A stretch of DNA of 64,000 nucleotides from CAVTHK01 sp964552235. GTDB taxonomy: Bacteria > Spirochaetota > Spirochaetia > SZUA-6 > CAVTHK01. This document shows positions 42,752 to 49,877 of this stretch, in pieces. The stretch covers positions 1 to 64,000 of the forward strand of contig CAZKGO010000007.1 of NCBI GenBank assembly GCA_964552235.1, given 5' to 3'. A program made the position numbers and the translations under genes. The notes beneath the pieces were generated by a model, which was not told where the DNA came from, searched no databases, and saw only the letters and a program-made list of their open reading frames with translations. Every line of letters starts with the position of its first letter. Within the stretch, counting starts at the first letter, position 1.

Positions 42752-43968
42752 AGGACCTCGCGCAGGGCATCAGCCAGCCGGCCGATGCCTGGGTCTATGG
42801 TTTTCTCATCGACACTGGAGAAGTTCAGCCTCAGCGTGTTGGCGTCCGCGCGGCCCACGTAGAAGGGCGCACCCGGCACGAAAGCCACCTTGCGTCGGAT
42901 GGCCGCTTCGAAGAGCCGCATCGAGGAGGCGCCCCGGGGCAGCGTCGCCCAGAGGAACATGCCGCCCTCGGGCTCGGTGCACGTGACGCCCGCCGGGAAG
43001 CTGCCCCTGATGGCTGCCACCATGGCGTCCCTCTGCCTGCCGTAGGCGCGGCGGATGCGGGCGACGTGGTCGTCGATCCGGTTGTCGGCCAGGTACTGCG
43101 CGATGATGCGCTGGCCGAGGGAGTTGGTGTGGAGGTCTGAGGCCTGCTTGGCGATGAGCAGCTTCTCCATGAGCTCGCCCCGGGCCACGAGCCAGCCGAT
43201 GCGAAAGGCCGGGGCCACGATCTTGGAAAAGGTCCCCAGCAGCACGCAATTGTCCTCGAGCAGCGTCGCGAACGACGGCTCGCTCTCGCCGAGAAAGCGA
43301 AGCTCGCCGTAGGGGTCATCTTCGACGAACACCGTCCTGGTGCGGCGCAGGATCGCGGCCGCGGCCCTGCGCGTCTGGCCGTCGTAGGTGATGCCCGACG
43401 GGTTCTGGAAGTTGGGCACCGCGTAGTACAGCCGCACGTCCCCGCTGCCCAACTCCCGCTCCAGCAGCGCGGTGTCGACGCCGCGGGGGGCAAGGGGGAC
43501 CGGGCGGAACTCCGGACGGTACAGCGAGAAGGCCTGGATCGCGCCCAGGTACCCCGGCTCCTCGATCACGACGCGGTCGCCTTCGTTGAGGAGCGTCTTG
43601 CCGAGAAGGTCGAGCCCCTGCTGCGAGCCGCTGGTGACGAGGATGTCCGCGGGATCGACCGTGATGCCCCTGCCGCGGTAGCGCTCCGCGATGAGCTCGC
43701 GCAGGGGAGGGTAGCCTTCGGAGGTGCTGTACTGCAGGGCGTCGGCCCCCGAGGTGCGCAGCACCTTGTCCGAAGCCGCGCGGATCTCCTCCACGGGGAA
43801 CAGCTCGCGGTTCGGCAGCCCTCCGGCAAAGGAGATCACCGATCGGTCGACGGCGACCTTGAGGATCTCGCGGATGAACGAACGGGGCACGTCGGCGATG
43901 CGGTCCGCGAACGCCGCGCCGGCGCTGCCCGCGCCGTCTACGGTGCCGGTGCCGCTCACGGTATTCAT
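42748..43968 (-). CDS. PLP-dependent aminotransferase, class I (LysN/2-aminoadipate-like group)
   Basis: The 406-residue fold-type I enzyme has VISFAGGLPNRELFPV near the N-terminus, TSGSQQGLDLLGKTLLNEGD, VPNFQNPSGI, FVEDDPYGELRF, and the Schiff-base Lys in GTFSKIVAPAFRIGW. The C-terminal part ends in RLNFSSV (substrate-carboxylate Arg). Relatives act on 2-aminoadipate, leucine or aromatic amino acids. Since it shares an operon with tyrS under a putative Tyr-codon attenuator, an aromatic substrate is attractive but not shown. No GntR DNA-binding domain is present. Confidence 0.9.
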   Translation of the reverse strand: MNTVSGTGTVDGAGSAGAAFADRIADVPRSFIREILKVAVDRSVISFAGGLPNRELFPVEEIRAASDKVLRTSGADALQYSTSEGYPPLRELIAERYRGRGITVDPADILVTSGSQQGLDLLGKTLLNEGDRVVIEEPGYLGAIQAFSLYRPEFRPVPLAPRGVDTALLERELGSGDVRLYYAVPNFQNPSGITYDGQTRRAAAAILRRTRTVFVEDDPYGELRFLGESEPSFATLLEDNCVLLGTFSKIVAPAFRIGWLVARGELMEKLLIAKQASDLHTNSLGQRIIAQYLADNRIDDHVARIRRAYGRQRDAMVAAIRGSFPAGVTCTEPEGGMFLWATLPRGASSMRLFEAAIRRKVAFVPGAPFYVGRADANTLRLNFSSVDEKTIDPGIGRLADALREVL

Positions 43969-45227
43969 GCGCCCCCCATGCTATCAGATGCCGTCCGCGG
44001 AGTCACGGGCGCGGCCGCCGCCGCCGGCGCTGCGGCCACGAGACGGACGAACCGCCTGCGGCCCACCCGCAGCAGGCCGCCGGGGGCCACCGGCTCCTCG
44101 GCGCTGCGCAGGATCGCGCCGCCGAGGCTCACGGCCCCCTGCGCGGCCAGCCGCCGCGCCTCGCTGCGGCTGGCCGCCAGGCCCGCGGCCACCAACACGT
44201 CCACCAGCGGCGCGGCCGCTGCCAGAGCGTGCACCGGCGTCTCGTCCGGCTCCCGGCGCCGGCGGAACACCGCGACGAAGCGATCCTCGGCCTCCCGCGC
44301 CGCCTCCTCGCCGTGGAACACCGCAGCGATCTCCCGGGCGAGACGCATCTTGGCGTCCCTCGGGTGCCCGGCCAGCACCCCGGCGATCTCGTCTGGGGCC
44401 AGCGGCGTGACGAGGGCGAACCAGGCGGGCATCGCCTCGTCGGGCACGCTCATGACCTGGCCGTACATCTCGTGCGGCGGGGCGAGGATCGGGATGTGGT
44501 TGCCCAGCGACTTGCTCATCTTGGTCCTTCCGTCGGTGCCCGGGAGGATCCCGAGGATGACGGCGATGTTGGGCCGCTGGCCGCGCGATTCCATCAGCCT
44601 GCGGCTGGCGGTCACGATGTTGAAGAGCTGGTCGCTTCCTCCCACCTGGACGTCGGCCTCGAGCACGCTCGCGTCCTGCGCCTGCATCAGCGAGTAGAAG
44701 GTCTCGTGCAGCCACACGGCATCACCTGCTTCCCAGCGCCTGCGAAAGGCCTCGCGCGCCAGGATCTGCTGGAGCGAGAACTGCGAGGCCATTTGCACCA
44801 TCTGGGCCGCCTCCAGGCCGGCGAGCCACTCGTGGTTGAAGCGCACCTCGGTGCGCTTCGGATCCAGGATGCGGAACGCCTGCTCGGCGTAGGTGCGGCC
44901 GTTGGCCTCGGCCTGCTCGAGGGAGAGAGCGGCGCGCAGCCGGTCCTGGTCCGAAGGGTCGCCGATCATCGACGTGAAGGTCCCGACGACGAAGATCACG
45001 TGGTGGCCCAGCTCCTGGAACTGCCTCAGCTTGCGGATCGGCACGGTGTGGCCGATGTGCAGGTCGGTGGTGCGCGGGTCGAAGCCGCAGTAGACCCGCA
45101 GCCGGCGGCCTTCGCGGCCGGCCTCCTCGAGCCGCTGCCGCAGCTCGCGCTCCATCGCGGCGGCGAGGCCCGCATCACCGTACTCGGTGCCCTGCATGAG
45201 GAAACGCACCTGTTCTTCGATCGTCAC
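43965..45227 (-). CDS. tyrS: Tyrosyl-tRNA synthetase
   Basis: Class I synthetase of 420 residues. YCGFDPRTTDLHIGHT gives the HIGH motif (residues 57-60), TKMSKSLGN the KMSKS loop, and ADVQVGGSDQLFN the tyrosine pocket region of the TyrRS type-2 group. The end (residues about 350-410) is an S4 RNA-binding domain (ASRSEARRLAAQGAVSLGG). GTG 45227 is the start, with GGGAGG upstream. The leader contains a Tyr-rich short ORF and an intrinsic terminator (45273-45402), so expression is probably attenuated when charged tRNA-Tyr is plentiful. First gene of tyrS-aminotransferase-ald-MFS. Confidence 0.95.
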   Translation of the reverse strand: MTIEEQVRFLMQGTEYGDAGLAAAMERELRQRLEEAGREGRRLRVYCGFDPRTTDLHIGHTVPIRKLRQFQELGHHVIFVVGTFTSMIGDPSDQDRLRAALSLEQAEANGRTYAEQAFRILDPKRTEVRFNHEWLAGLEAAQMVQMASQFSLQQILAREAFRRRWEAGDAVWLHETFYSLMQAQDASVLEADVQVGGSDQLFNIVTASRRLMESRGQRPNIAVILGILPGTDGRTKMSKSLGNHIPILAPPHEMYGQVMSVPDEAMPAWFALVTPLAPDEIAGVLAGHPRDAKMRLAREIAAVFHGEEAAREAEDRFVAVFRRRREPDETPVHALAAAAPLVDVLVAAGLAASRSEARRLAAQGAVSLGGAILRSAEEPVAPGGLLRVGRRRFVRLVAAAPAAAAAPVTPRTASDSMGGA

Positions 45228-45272
45228 GACGCACCTCCCTGGAGCCGCACGGCGCCTGCGTTCCCCGGAGGC

Positions 45273-45304
45273 AAAAAAAAGCCCCCGGGTCGAAGCCCGG
45301 GGGC
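45273..45304 (-). terminator. Attenuator terminator in the tyrS leader
   Basis: Minus strand GCCCCCGGG and CCCGGGGGC form a 9-bp stem with a UUCG-containing loop, followed by eight T. It lies 46 nt before the tyrS start, that is, inside the transcript leader. It must therefore be bypassed for the operon to be expressed. CGGGG at 45331-45335 is complementary to CCCCG in its upstream arm, a candidate antiterminator pairing. Confidence 0.9.
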
Positions 45305-45327
45305 CCACACGATCGTTGCGTGCGCGC

Positions 45328-45402
45328 CTACCCCGACCTCGCCCGCATGCGGGAGAGGGAATAGAGATAGGTGTAGGCGGCAAAGGCAGCAGCGCTGCTC
45401 AT
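45328..45402 (-). CDS. Tyr-rich leader peptide of the tyrS operon (24 codons)
   Basis: ATG 45402 opens a 24-codon frame that ends at TAG 45328. Codons 8-15 encode AAYTYLYS, three tyrosines (TAC, TAT, TAT) within five codons. A hairpin (45337-45358, CCTC-CCGC with GCGG-GAGG) starts right after the Tyr codons, and the terminator follows the stop codon by about 23 nt. This is the layout of ribosome-mediated attenuation as in trp, his and pheST leaders. The promoter -10 ends 7 nt before the ATG, so the peptide is read from the very start of the mRNA. Short length means the coding call rests on layout rather than on homology. Confidence 0.75.
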   Translation of the reverse strand: MSSAAAFAAYTYLYSLSRMRARSG

Positions 45403-45409
45403 CGGCGGC

Positions 45410-45439
45410 GGTGTAGCACGGAGCGGCCGGGGCAGTCAA
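45410..45439 (-). promoter_or_regulatory. Promoter of the tyrS operon
   Basis: TTGACT, an 18-bp spacer and TG-extended TACACC on the minus strand. The predicted start is at or next to the leader peptide ATG at 45402, so the attenuator region is the complete 5' leader. Confidence 0.65.
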
Positions 45440-45477
45440 CCCACCCGGCCGCGGCGGGTGCGAACGCCGGGCCCGGC

Positions 45478-46500
45478 CTACTCGCGGCGCGGGTTGAACT
45501 GCGACTGCCGCGAGAGCTCCTCGAAGAGCTCGCGCTCCCGCTGCGAGAGCCGGCGCGGCACCTCGATGCGGATCGCGGCGTAGAGGTCGCCGCGCTCGGC
45601 CCCTGAGCCGAGCCCGCGGCCCTTGATGCGGATGCGCTGGCTCGAGCGGATGCCCGCGGGGATGCGCACGCGGGCGCGCCCCTCCACGGTCGGCACCTCG
45701 ACCTCGGCACCGAGGGCCGCCTCCCAGGGCGTCACGGGCACGTCCACCTCCAGGTCGCGGTCCTTGACGCGGAACACCGGGTGGGCGGCGATGTGGACCG
45801 TGATGTAGAGGTCGCCCCGGCCCCCGTAGCCCGCTTCGCCCTGGCCGCGCAGGCGCAGCCGTTTGCCGTCGGTGATGCCTGCCGGGATCGTCACCTCGAA
45901 GGTACGGGAGGTGCGCCGCTCGGTGCCGTTGGGCCCGGGTTCGCGGCTCTCGAGCGTGACCATGCGCCGGCCGCCCCTGCAGGCGTCCTCGAGCGGAATC
46001 GTGACCTCGGCGTGGGTGTCCTGTCCGGTGTCGGTCTCGCGCACGGATTCGCGCCCGAAGCCGCCAAAGGGTCCCCCGAAGCCGCCGCCGCCGAACCCCC
46101 CGCTCCCACCGGAGCGGGCGCCCCCGAAGAGCTGTTCGAAGAAGTCGCTGAAGCCGCGGCCCAGGTCTCCGAAATCGAAGGCGAACCCGCCTCCGGGGCC
46201 GCCGGAGCCCGTGTGCCCGCCTGCGCCGCCGAACCCGAAGTCCCAGCCGGGCGGCGGCCTGAAGTCCTCCCCCGTGCGCCACCCGTCGCCGAGGGCGTCG
46301 TAGCGCCTGCGCTTCTCGGGATCCTTGAGGACCTCGTAGGCCTCATTGATCTGCTTGAACTTCTCCTCGGCGTCGCGGCTCTTGTTCACGTCGGGATGGA
46401 ACTTGCGGGCGAGCTTGCGGTAAGCGGCCTGCACCTCCTCCGGGGAGGCGCTGCGCTGCACGCCGAGGGTTTCGTAGTAGTCGCGGAACTTCACGGCCAC
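45478..46500 (-). CDS. DnaJ/CbpA-type co-chaperone without zinc domain
   Basis: Residues 1-70 are the J-domain (DYYETLGVQRSASPEEVQAAYR, KFHPDVN with HPD, QINEAYEVLKDPEKRRRYDALG). Residues 80-155 are a Gly/Phe-rich linker (GGFGGGGFGGPFGGFG). Then follow two beta-sandwich substrate domains (HAEVTIPLEDACRGG, VTIPAGITDGKRLRLRGQGE, DLYITVHIAAHPVFRVKDRDLEVDVPVTPWEAALGAEV). The zinc cluster is absent, so it is of type II (CbpA). 340 residues. It activates DnaK ATPase. It sits downstream of Hsp20 pair B but has its own promoter. Confidence 0.95.
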   Translation of the reverse strand: MAVKFRDYYETLGVQRSASPEEVQAAYRKLARKFHPDVNKSRDAEEKFKQINEAYEVLKDPEKRRRYDALGDGWRTGEDFRPPPGWDFGFGGAGGHTGSGGPGGGFAFDFGDLGRGFSDFFEQLFGGARSGGSGGFGGGGFGGPFGGFGRESVRETDTGQDTHAEVTIPLEDACRGGRRMVTLESREPGPNGTERRTSRTFEVTIPAGITDGKRLRLRGQGEAGYGGRGDLYITVHIAAHPVFRVKDRDLEVDVPVTPWEAALGAEVEVPTVEGRARVRIPAGIRSSQRIRIKGRGLGSGAERGDLYAAIRIEVPRRLSQRERELFEELSRQSQFNPRRE

Positions 46501-46512
46501 GGAGGCTCCCGA

Positions 46513-46579
46513 CGCGCGGCCCCCGCGGGGGGCCGCGCGCTCCTTTCGACAGTGTACACGTCTGCCGTGCTCGCGTCAG
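46513..46579 (-). promoter_or_regulatory. Promoter and 5' hairpin of the dnaJ-like gene
   Basis: CTGACG, a 17-bp spacer and TACACT (minus strand, 46551-46579) predict a start near 46544. Almost at the 5' end of that mRNA lies a stem of 11 GC-only pairs (arms 46513-46523 and 46529-46539), and then a GGGAG-type ribosome binding site. No T-tract follows, so this is not a terminator. A 5'-end stabilising structure or a barrier to translation is possible. Confidence 0.55.
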
Positions 46580-46586
46580 CCCCGGC

Positions 46587-46937
46587 CTAGCCGCTCTTGA
46601 CCGGAATGCGTCGGGGCCTGACCGCTTCCTTGACGTGAAGCGTCACGGTGAGCACACCGTTGTCGAGCGAGGCTTCGATCTTCTGGGCATCGATGGTGTC
46701 GTCGACGGTGTAGCCGGCCCGGAAGTCGCCTTCGACGCGCTCCTTGACCAGGTAGGTGCCTTCGATCGGCTGCGCCTTGCGCCTTCCGGTGACCGTCAGC
46801 TCGTTGTCCTCGATCTGGATGTCGACCGCATCGCGGGTCACGCCCGGCATGTCGAGCATCAGGAGAATGCGGCCTTCGTCCTCGATGCAGGTGCACGCCG
46901 GCCTGATGGTCCTGCCGTGAGCCTTGTCTTCCGCCAT
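46587..46937 (-). CDS. Small heat-shock protein Hsp20, short second member of pair B
   Basis: 116 residues of alpha-crystallin domain (CIEDEGRILLMLDMPGVTRDAVDIQIEDNELTV is the leading half; FRAGYTVDDTID and NGVLTVTLHVKE follow), ending RRIPVKSG with an IPV tail motif. ATG 46937 has AAGGAGGAG upstream and is preferred over a longer unsupported frame. It corresponds to the gene at 25993-26370. Confidence 0.93.
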   Translation of the reverse strand: MAEDKAHGRTIRPACTCIEDEGRILLMLDMPGVTRDAVDIQIEDNELTVTGRRKAQPIEGTYLVKERVEGDFRAGYTVDDTIDAQKIEASLDNGVLTVTLHVKEAVRPRRIPVKSG

Positions 46938-47001
46938 CACACTCCTCCTTCCATGGCGGCCTGCCGGAGCCGGCGTGGGCCGCCGTTGCCGCTGCGGCGC
47001 C

Positions 47002-47436
47002 TCAGCCGGCCTTGACCGATATGCGCCGGGGCCGCGCCTCGTCACGCTTGCCTATGGTGATCTCGAGCACGCCGTCCTTGAATGCCGCCGACACCCGGTC
47101 GGGATCGACCGTAGCCGGCAGAGAGAGGGTGCGCTGGAAGCTGCCTTCCCATGTCTCCTTCCTGTAGAGCTCACCCTTGTGCGTCCGGGCTCTCCGCTCG
47201 CCCTTGAGGGTGAGCACGTTGCCGGCCACCGAGATGTCGATGTCTTTGGCCTCGATGCCCGGTAGGTCCACCTGCACGACAAAGTTGTCGGCAGCCTCCA
47301 CGACGTCGACCGCCGGTGAGACGGTGCGGTCGAAGAGCCCGCGGGACTCGACCGAATGGGGCAAATCGAACAGGCGGTTGATCTCCCGCTGCAGCCGCTC
47401 GAGGCCCTGTACCGGATCCAGCAGCTCCCGATCCAT
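47002..47436 (-). CDS. Small heat-shock protein Hsp20, first member of pair B
   Basis: 144 residues. The N-terminal arm (DPVQGLERLQREINRLFDLP) precedes the alpha-crystallin domain (SPAVDVVEAADNFVVQVDLPGI, VLTLKGERRA, WEGSFQRTLSLPATVD, KDGVLEITIGK), with tail RRISVKAG. ATG 47436 has GGGAGG upstream. The domain is very similar to the first protein of pair A, including WEGSFQ-TLSLP, so the pairs look like a duplicated two-gene unit. The second gene starts 64 bp downstream. Confidence 0.95.
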   Translation of the reverse strand: MDRELLDPVQGLERLQREINRLFDLPHSVESRGLFDRTVSPAVDVVEAADNFVVQVDLPGIEAKDIDISVAGNVLTLKGERRARTHKGELYRKETWEGSFQRTLSLPATVDPDRVSAAFKDGVLEITIGKRDEARPRRISVKAG

Positions 47437-47472
47437 CGCACACCTCCCCAATGCGAGTTTTGCACTGTCTGT

Positions 47473-47489
47473 TTCAAGAAACGTGCCAG
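47473..47489 (-). promoter_or_regulatory. Sigma-54-type promoter of Hsp20 pair B
   Basis: Minus strand CTGGCACGTTTCTTGAA. The -24 box and spacing fit the RpoN consensus exactly; the -12 box is TTGA instead of TTGC, a tolerated change. It lies 37 nt before the ATG at 47436, close to the distance seen in pair A (49 nt). The flanking 60 bp is AT-richer than the genome. Confidence 0.78.
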
Positions 47490-47635
47490 CAGTCAGATTC
47501 TACTGCTATCTCCATATTGCATAGAAAGATACGAAAATGAAGGCTGCTTTCGCCCTAAAGACACGCCGGACGGATGCTGGGTCTTTTCGGCCCGGGGCCG
47601 CCAGAACAGCCCGGTCCGGTGTGTCAAAACACCAC

Positions 47636-48682
47636 TCAAAGCGGGAGAGTCACCTCGCCGCCGGTCTCGGCGCTCCTGTAGATCGCGAGGATGATCTCCA
47701 CCGACTTGCGCGCCTCGCGCGCGTCGACCAGCGGCGCCTCGCCCTTCTCGATCGCGCGGGCGATGGCCTGGAACTCGCGCATGTGGCCGGAGTGGTCGAT
47801 CGCGGCCGGATCCGCTGCGCCGCCGCCGACCGAATCGACGGCGCCGAGCCTGCGGCGGATCTCGGCGTCCTGCGGCTGTTCGTCGGCAAAGGCCCACGTG
47901 CGGATCGTATCCTCTTCGAGGGCGAGGCTGCCGCGGGTGCCGGAGAGCTCGATCCGCTTGAGGAACCCGGGGTAGACGGCCGTCGAACCCTCGATGACCC
48001 CGAGGGCCCCGCTTGCGAAGCGGAGCGCGGCCACGGCCGCGTCCTCCACCTCGATGCGCTCGTGGCCGAGAGTGTCCTTGTACGCCCTGACCGACGCCAC
48101 CGGACCGGCGAACCACTGCAGGAGGTCGATCGCGTGGATCGACTGGTTCATGAGCGCGCCGCCGCCGTCGAAGCGGAGCTTGCCTTTCCAGCCGCCCTTG
48201 TCGTAGTAGTCCTGGCTGCGGAACCACTTGACGTAGGCGTCGGCGAGCACCACCCGTCCGAGGCGGCCGCTGTCGATCGCCCGCTTGACCGCCTGGGCCC
48301 CTTCGCGGAAGCGCGACTGGAAGACGCCGGCCACGGTCACCCGCCTGCGGTCCGCCGCCTCGATGATTCGGTCGATGCGCGACAGCGAGATCTCGATCGG
48401 CTTTTCGATCAGCAGGTGCTTGCCCGCCTCGATCGCCTCCAGCGCCGGCTCCATGTGCAGGCCCGAGGGCGTGCAGATGTTGACGATGTCGAGGCCGGGG
48501 TGCCGCAGAAAGGCGGCGAGGTCCGTGTAGCCCGCGCAGTCGTTGGCCCGTGCAAAGGCCTCGACGCGGCCGGAGTCGATGTCGCAGCAGGCGAGCAGGC
48601 TCCCGCCGCCCATCTCCCGGATGGCGCGGGCATGGAAGCCCGCGATCATCCCGACGCCGATGATGCCGAATCCGAGACCCAT
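47636..48682 (-). CDS. Gfo/Idh/MocA-family NAD(P)-dependent oxidoreductase
   Basis: The 348-residue protein has the Rossmann start GFGIIGVGMIAGFHARAI, the family Lys in LLIEKPIEISL, and the C-terminal domain with GGGALMNQSIHAIDLLQWFAG holding the catalytic His-Asp region. Members oxidise sugars, inositols or related compounds. Substrate is not given by context. Starts at ATG 48682 with GGGGGG upstream; TATATT (AATATA, 48700-48705) and TTTCCC (GGGAAA, 48723-48728) with 17-bp spacing form the promoter. Confidence 0.92.
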   Translation of the reverse strand: MGLGFGIIGVGMIAGFHARAIREMGGGSLLACCDIDSGRVEAFARANDCAGYTDLAAFLRHPGLDIVNICTPSGLHMEPALEAIEAGKHLLIEKPIEISLSRIDRIIEAADRRRVTVAGVFQSRFREGAQAVKRAIDSGRLGRVVLADAYVKWFRSQDYYDKGGWKGKLRFDGGGALMNQSIHAIDLLQWFAGPVASVRAYKDTLGHERIEVEDAAVAALRFASGALGVIEGSTAVYPGFLKRIELSGTRGSLALEEDTIRTWAFADEQPQDAEIRRRLGAVDSVGGGAADPAAIDHSGHMREFQAIARAIEKGEAPLVDAREARKSVEIILAIYRSAETGGEVTLPL

Positions 48683-48786
48683 GGCAGGCCCCCCGCAAGA
48701 ATATAGCCGCCCTCCCGCCAAAGGGAAAGCGCGGCTGCCAGCCGCCGGCTGGCGTCCGGTCGGCGGTGCGTGTATGCTCAGGCCCT

Positions 48787-49758
48787 ATGATCGACGGTCC
48801 AACCTACGGCGACGTGCGCGAAGCTGCGGCCCGCCTGGCAGGCGTCGCGGCCTGCACGCCGGTGATGACCTCGCGCACACTCGACGGCCGCACCGGGTGC
48901 CGGGTGTTCCTCAAGTGCGAGAGCTTCCAGCGCATGGGAGCCTTCAAGTTCCGCGGCGCCTTCAACGCCATCGCCCAGCTCACCGCAGCCGAACGGGACC
49001 GCGGGGTGGTCACCCACTCCAGCGGCAACCACGCCCAGGCCGTGGCCTTGGCTGCGCGGCTCGCCGGCATCAAGGCGGTCGTGGTGATGCCGCGCGGCTC
49101 CTCGCCGCCCAAGCTGGCGGCCACCCGGGACACCTACGGAGCCGAGGTCGTGCTGTGCGAGAACAACGTGGCCTCCCGCGAGGCGACCACCCGGCGCCTC
49201 ATCGAGGAACGCGGGCTGACGATGGTGCACCCCTACGACGACGACCGCGTGATCGCGGGCGCCGGGACCGCGGCCCTGGAGCTGCTCGAGCAGACGGGCG
49301 GCCTCGACGCCGTGGTGGCGCCGATCGGGGGCGGCGGCCTGATGAGCGGCACCTGCATCGCCGCCCGCGGCGCGGCTGCGACGGCAAGGCTCTACGGCGC
49401 CGAGCCCGAGCGGGCCGACGACGCGCGCCGCTCGCTGGAGGCAGGCCGCGTCGTGGCGAACCGGCAGCCGCCGGACACGATCGCCGACGGGCTGCGTACC
49501 AACCTGTGCGAGCGCACCTTCGCGGTCCTCAGCCGTCACCTTGAAGCGGTGGTGACCGTGAGCGAGGCCGAGATCATCGAGGCGATGCGCTTTCTCTGGG
49601 AGCGGCTCAAGCTCGTGGTGGAGCCGTCGGGGGCCGTTCCGGTGGCAGCTCTGCTTTCTCGGCGCCTCGACCTGGCGGGCAGACGGGTGGGCGCGATCCT
49701 CAGCGGCGGCAACGTCGATCTCGCCGCCTTCTTCGAGCAGTACGGCGCCGGCCGATAG
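48787..49758 (+). CDS. Threonine/serine dehydratase-like PLP enzyme (or serine racemase)
   Basis: Fold-type II enzyme of 323 residues with the PLP Lys in FKFRGAFNAIA, THSSGNHAQAVALAARLAGI and VVMPRGSSPPK. The phosphate loop is VAPIGGGGLMSGTCI, and the C-terminal serine region reads AILSGGNVDL. It has no regulatory ACT domain, so it is the catabolic or racemase type. It removes ammonia from Thr or Ser to give 2-oxobutyrate or pyruvate. TATGCT at 48773-48778 lies 8 nt before the ATG. It is divergent from the Gfo/Idh gene. Confidence 0.9.
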   Translation: MIDGPTYGDVREAAARLAGVAACTPVMTSRTLDGRTGCRVFLKCESFQRMGAFKFRGAFNAIAQLTAAERDRGVVTHSSGNHAQAVALAARLAGIKAVVVMPRGSSPPKLAATRDTYGAEVVLCENNVASREATTRRLIEERGLTMVHPYDDDRVIAGAGTAALELLEQTGGLDAVVAPIGGGGLMSGTCIAARGAAATARLYGAEPERADDARRSLEAGRVVANRQPPDTIADGLRTNLCERTFAVLSRHLEAVVTVSEAEIIEAMRFLWERLKLVVEPSGAVPVAALLSRRLDLAGRRVGAILSGGNVDLAAFFEQYGAGR

Positions 49759-49841
49759 GCCGATCGGCGGCGCGGGAAGGGGCCCGGGGCGGCGGAGCGG
49801 ACGGCGGCCGGCGTCTGCCCGGTCGGCGAAATGCGGCTCGG

Positions 49842-49871
49842 TTGATCGCGGGGCCTCGACGGCAGTACCCT
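49842..49871 (+). promoter_or_regulatory. Promoter of ftsH
   Basis: TTGATC, an 18-bp spacer and TACCCT, ending 6 nt before ATG 49878. Confidence 0.55.
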
Positions 49872-49877
49872 TTGCCC

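Noticed and set aside
39773..42862. Open frame of about 1000 codons opposite the MFS, ald and aminotransferase genes
   Set aside because: It is rich in Arg, Gly, His and Asp-Val strings and has no domain. It mirrors three well-conserved genes and is explained by the high GC content.
45228..45477. T-box riboswitch in front of tyrS
   Set aside because: No conserved T-box sequence (AGGGTGGNACCGCG-like) and no specifier-loop stem I could be found; the Tyr-rich short ORF explains the terminator better.
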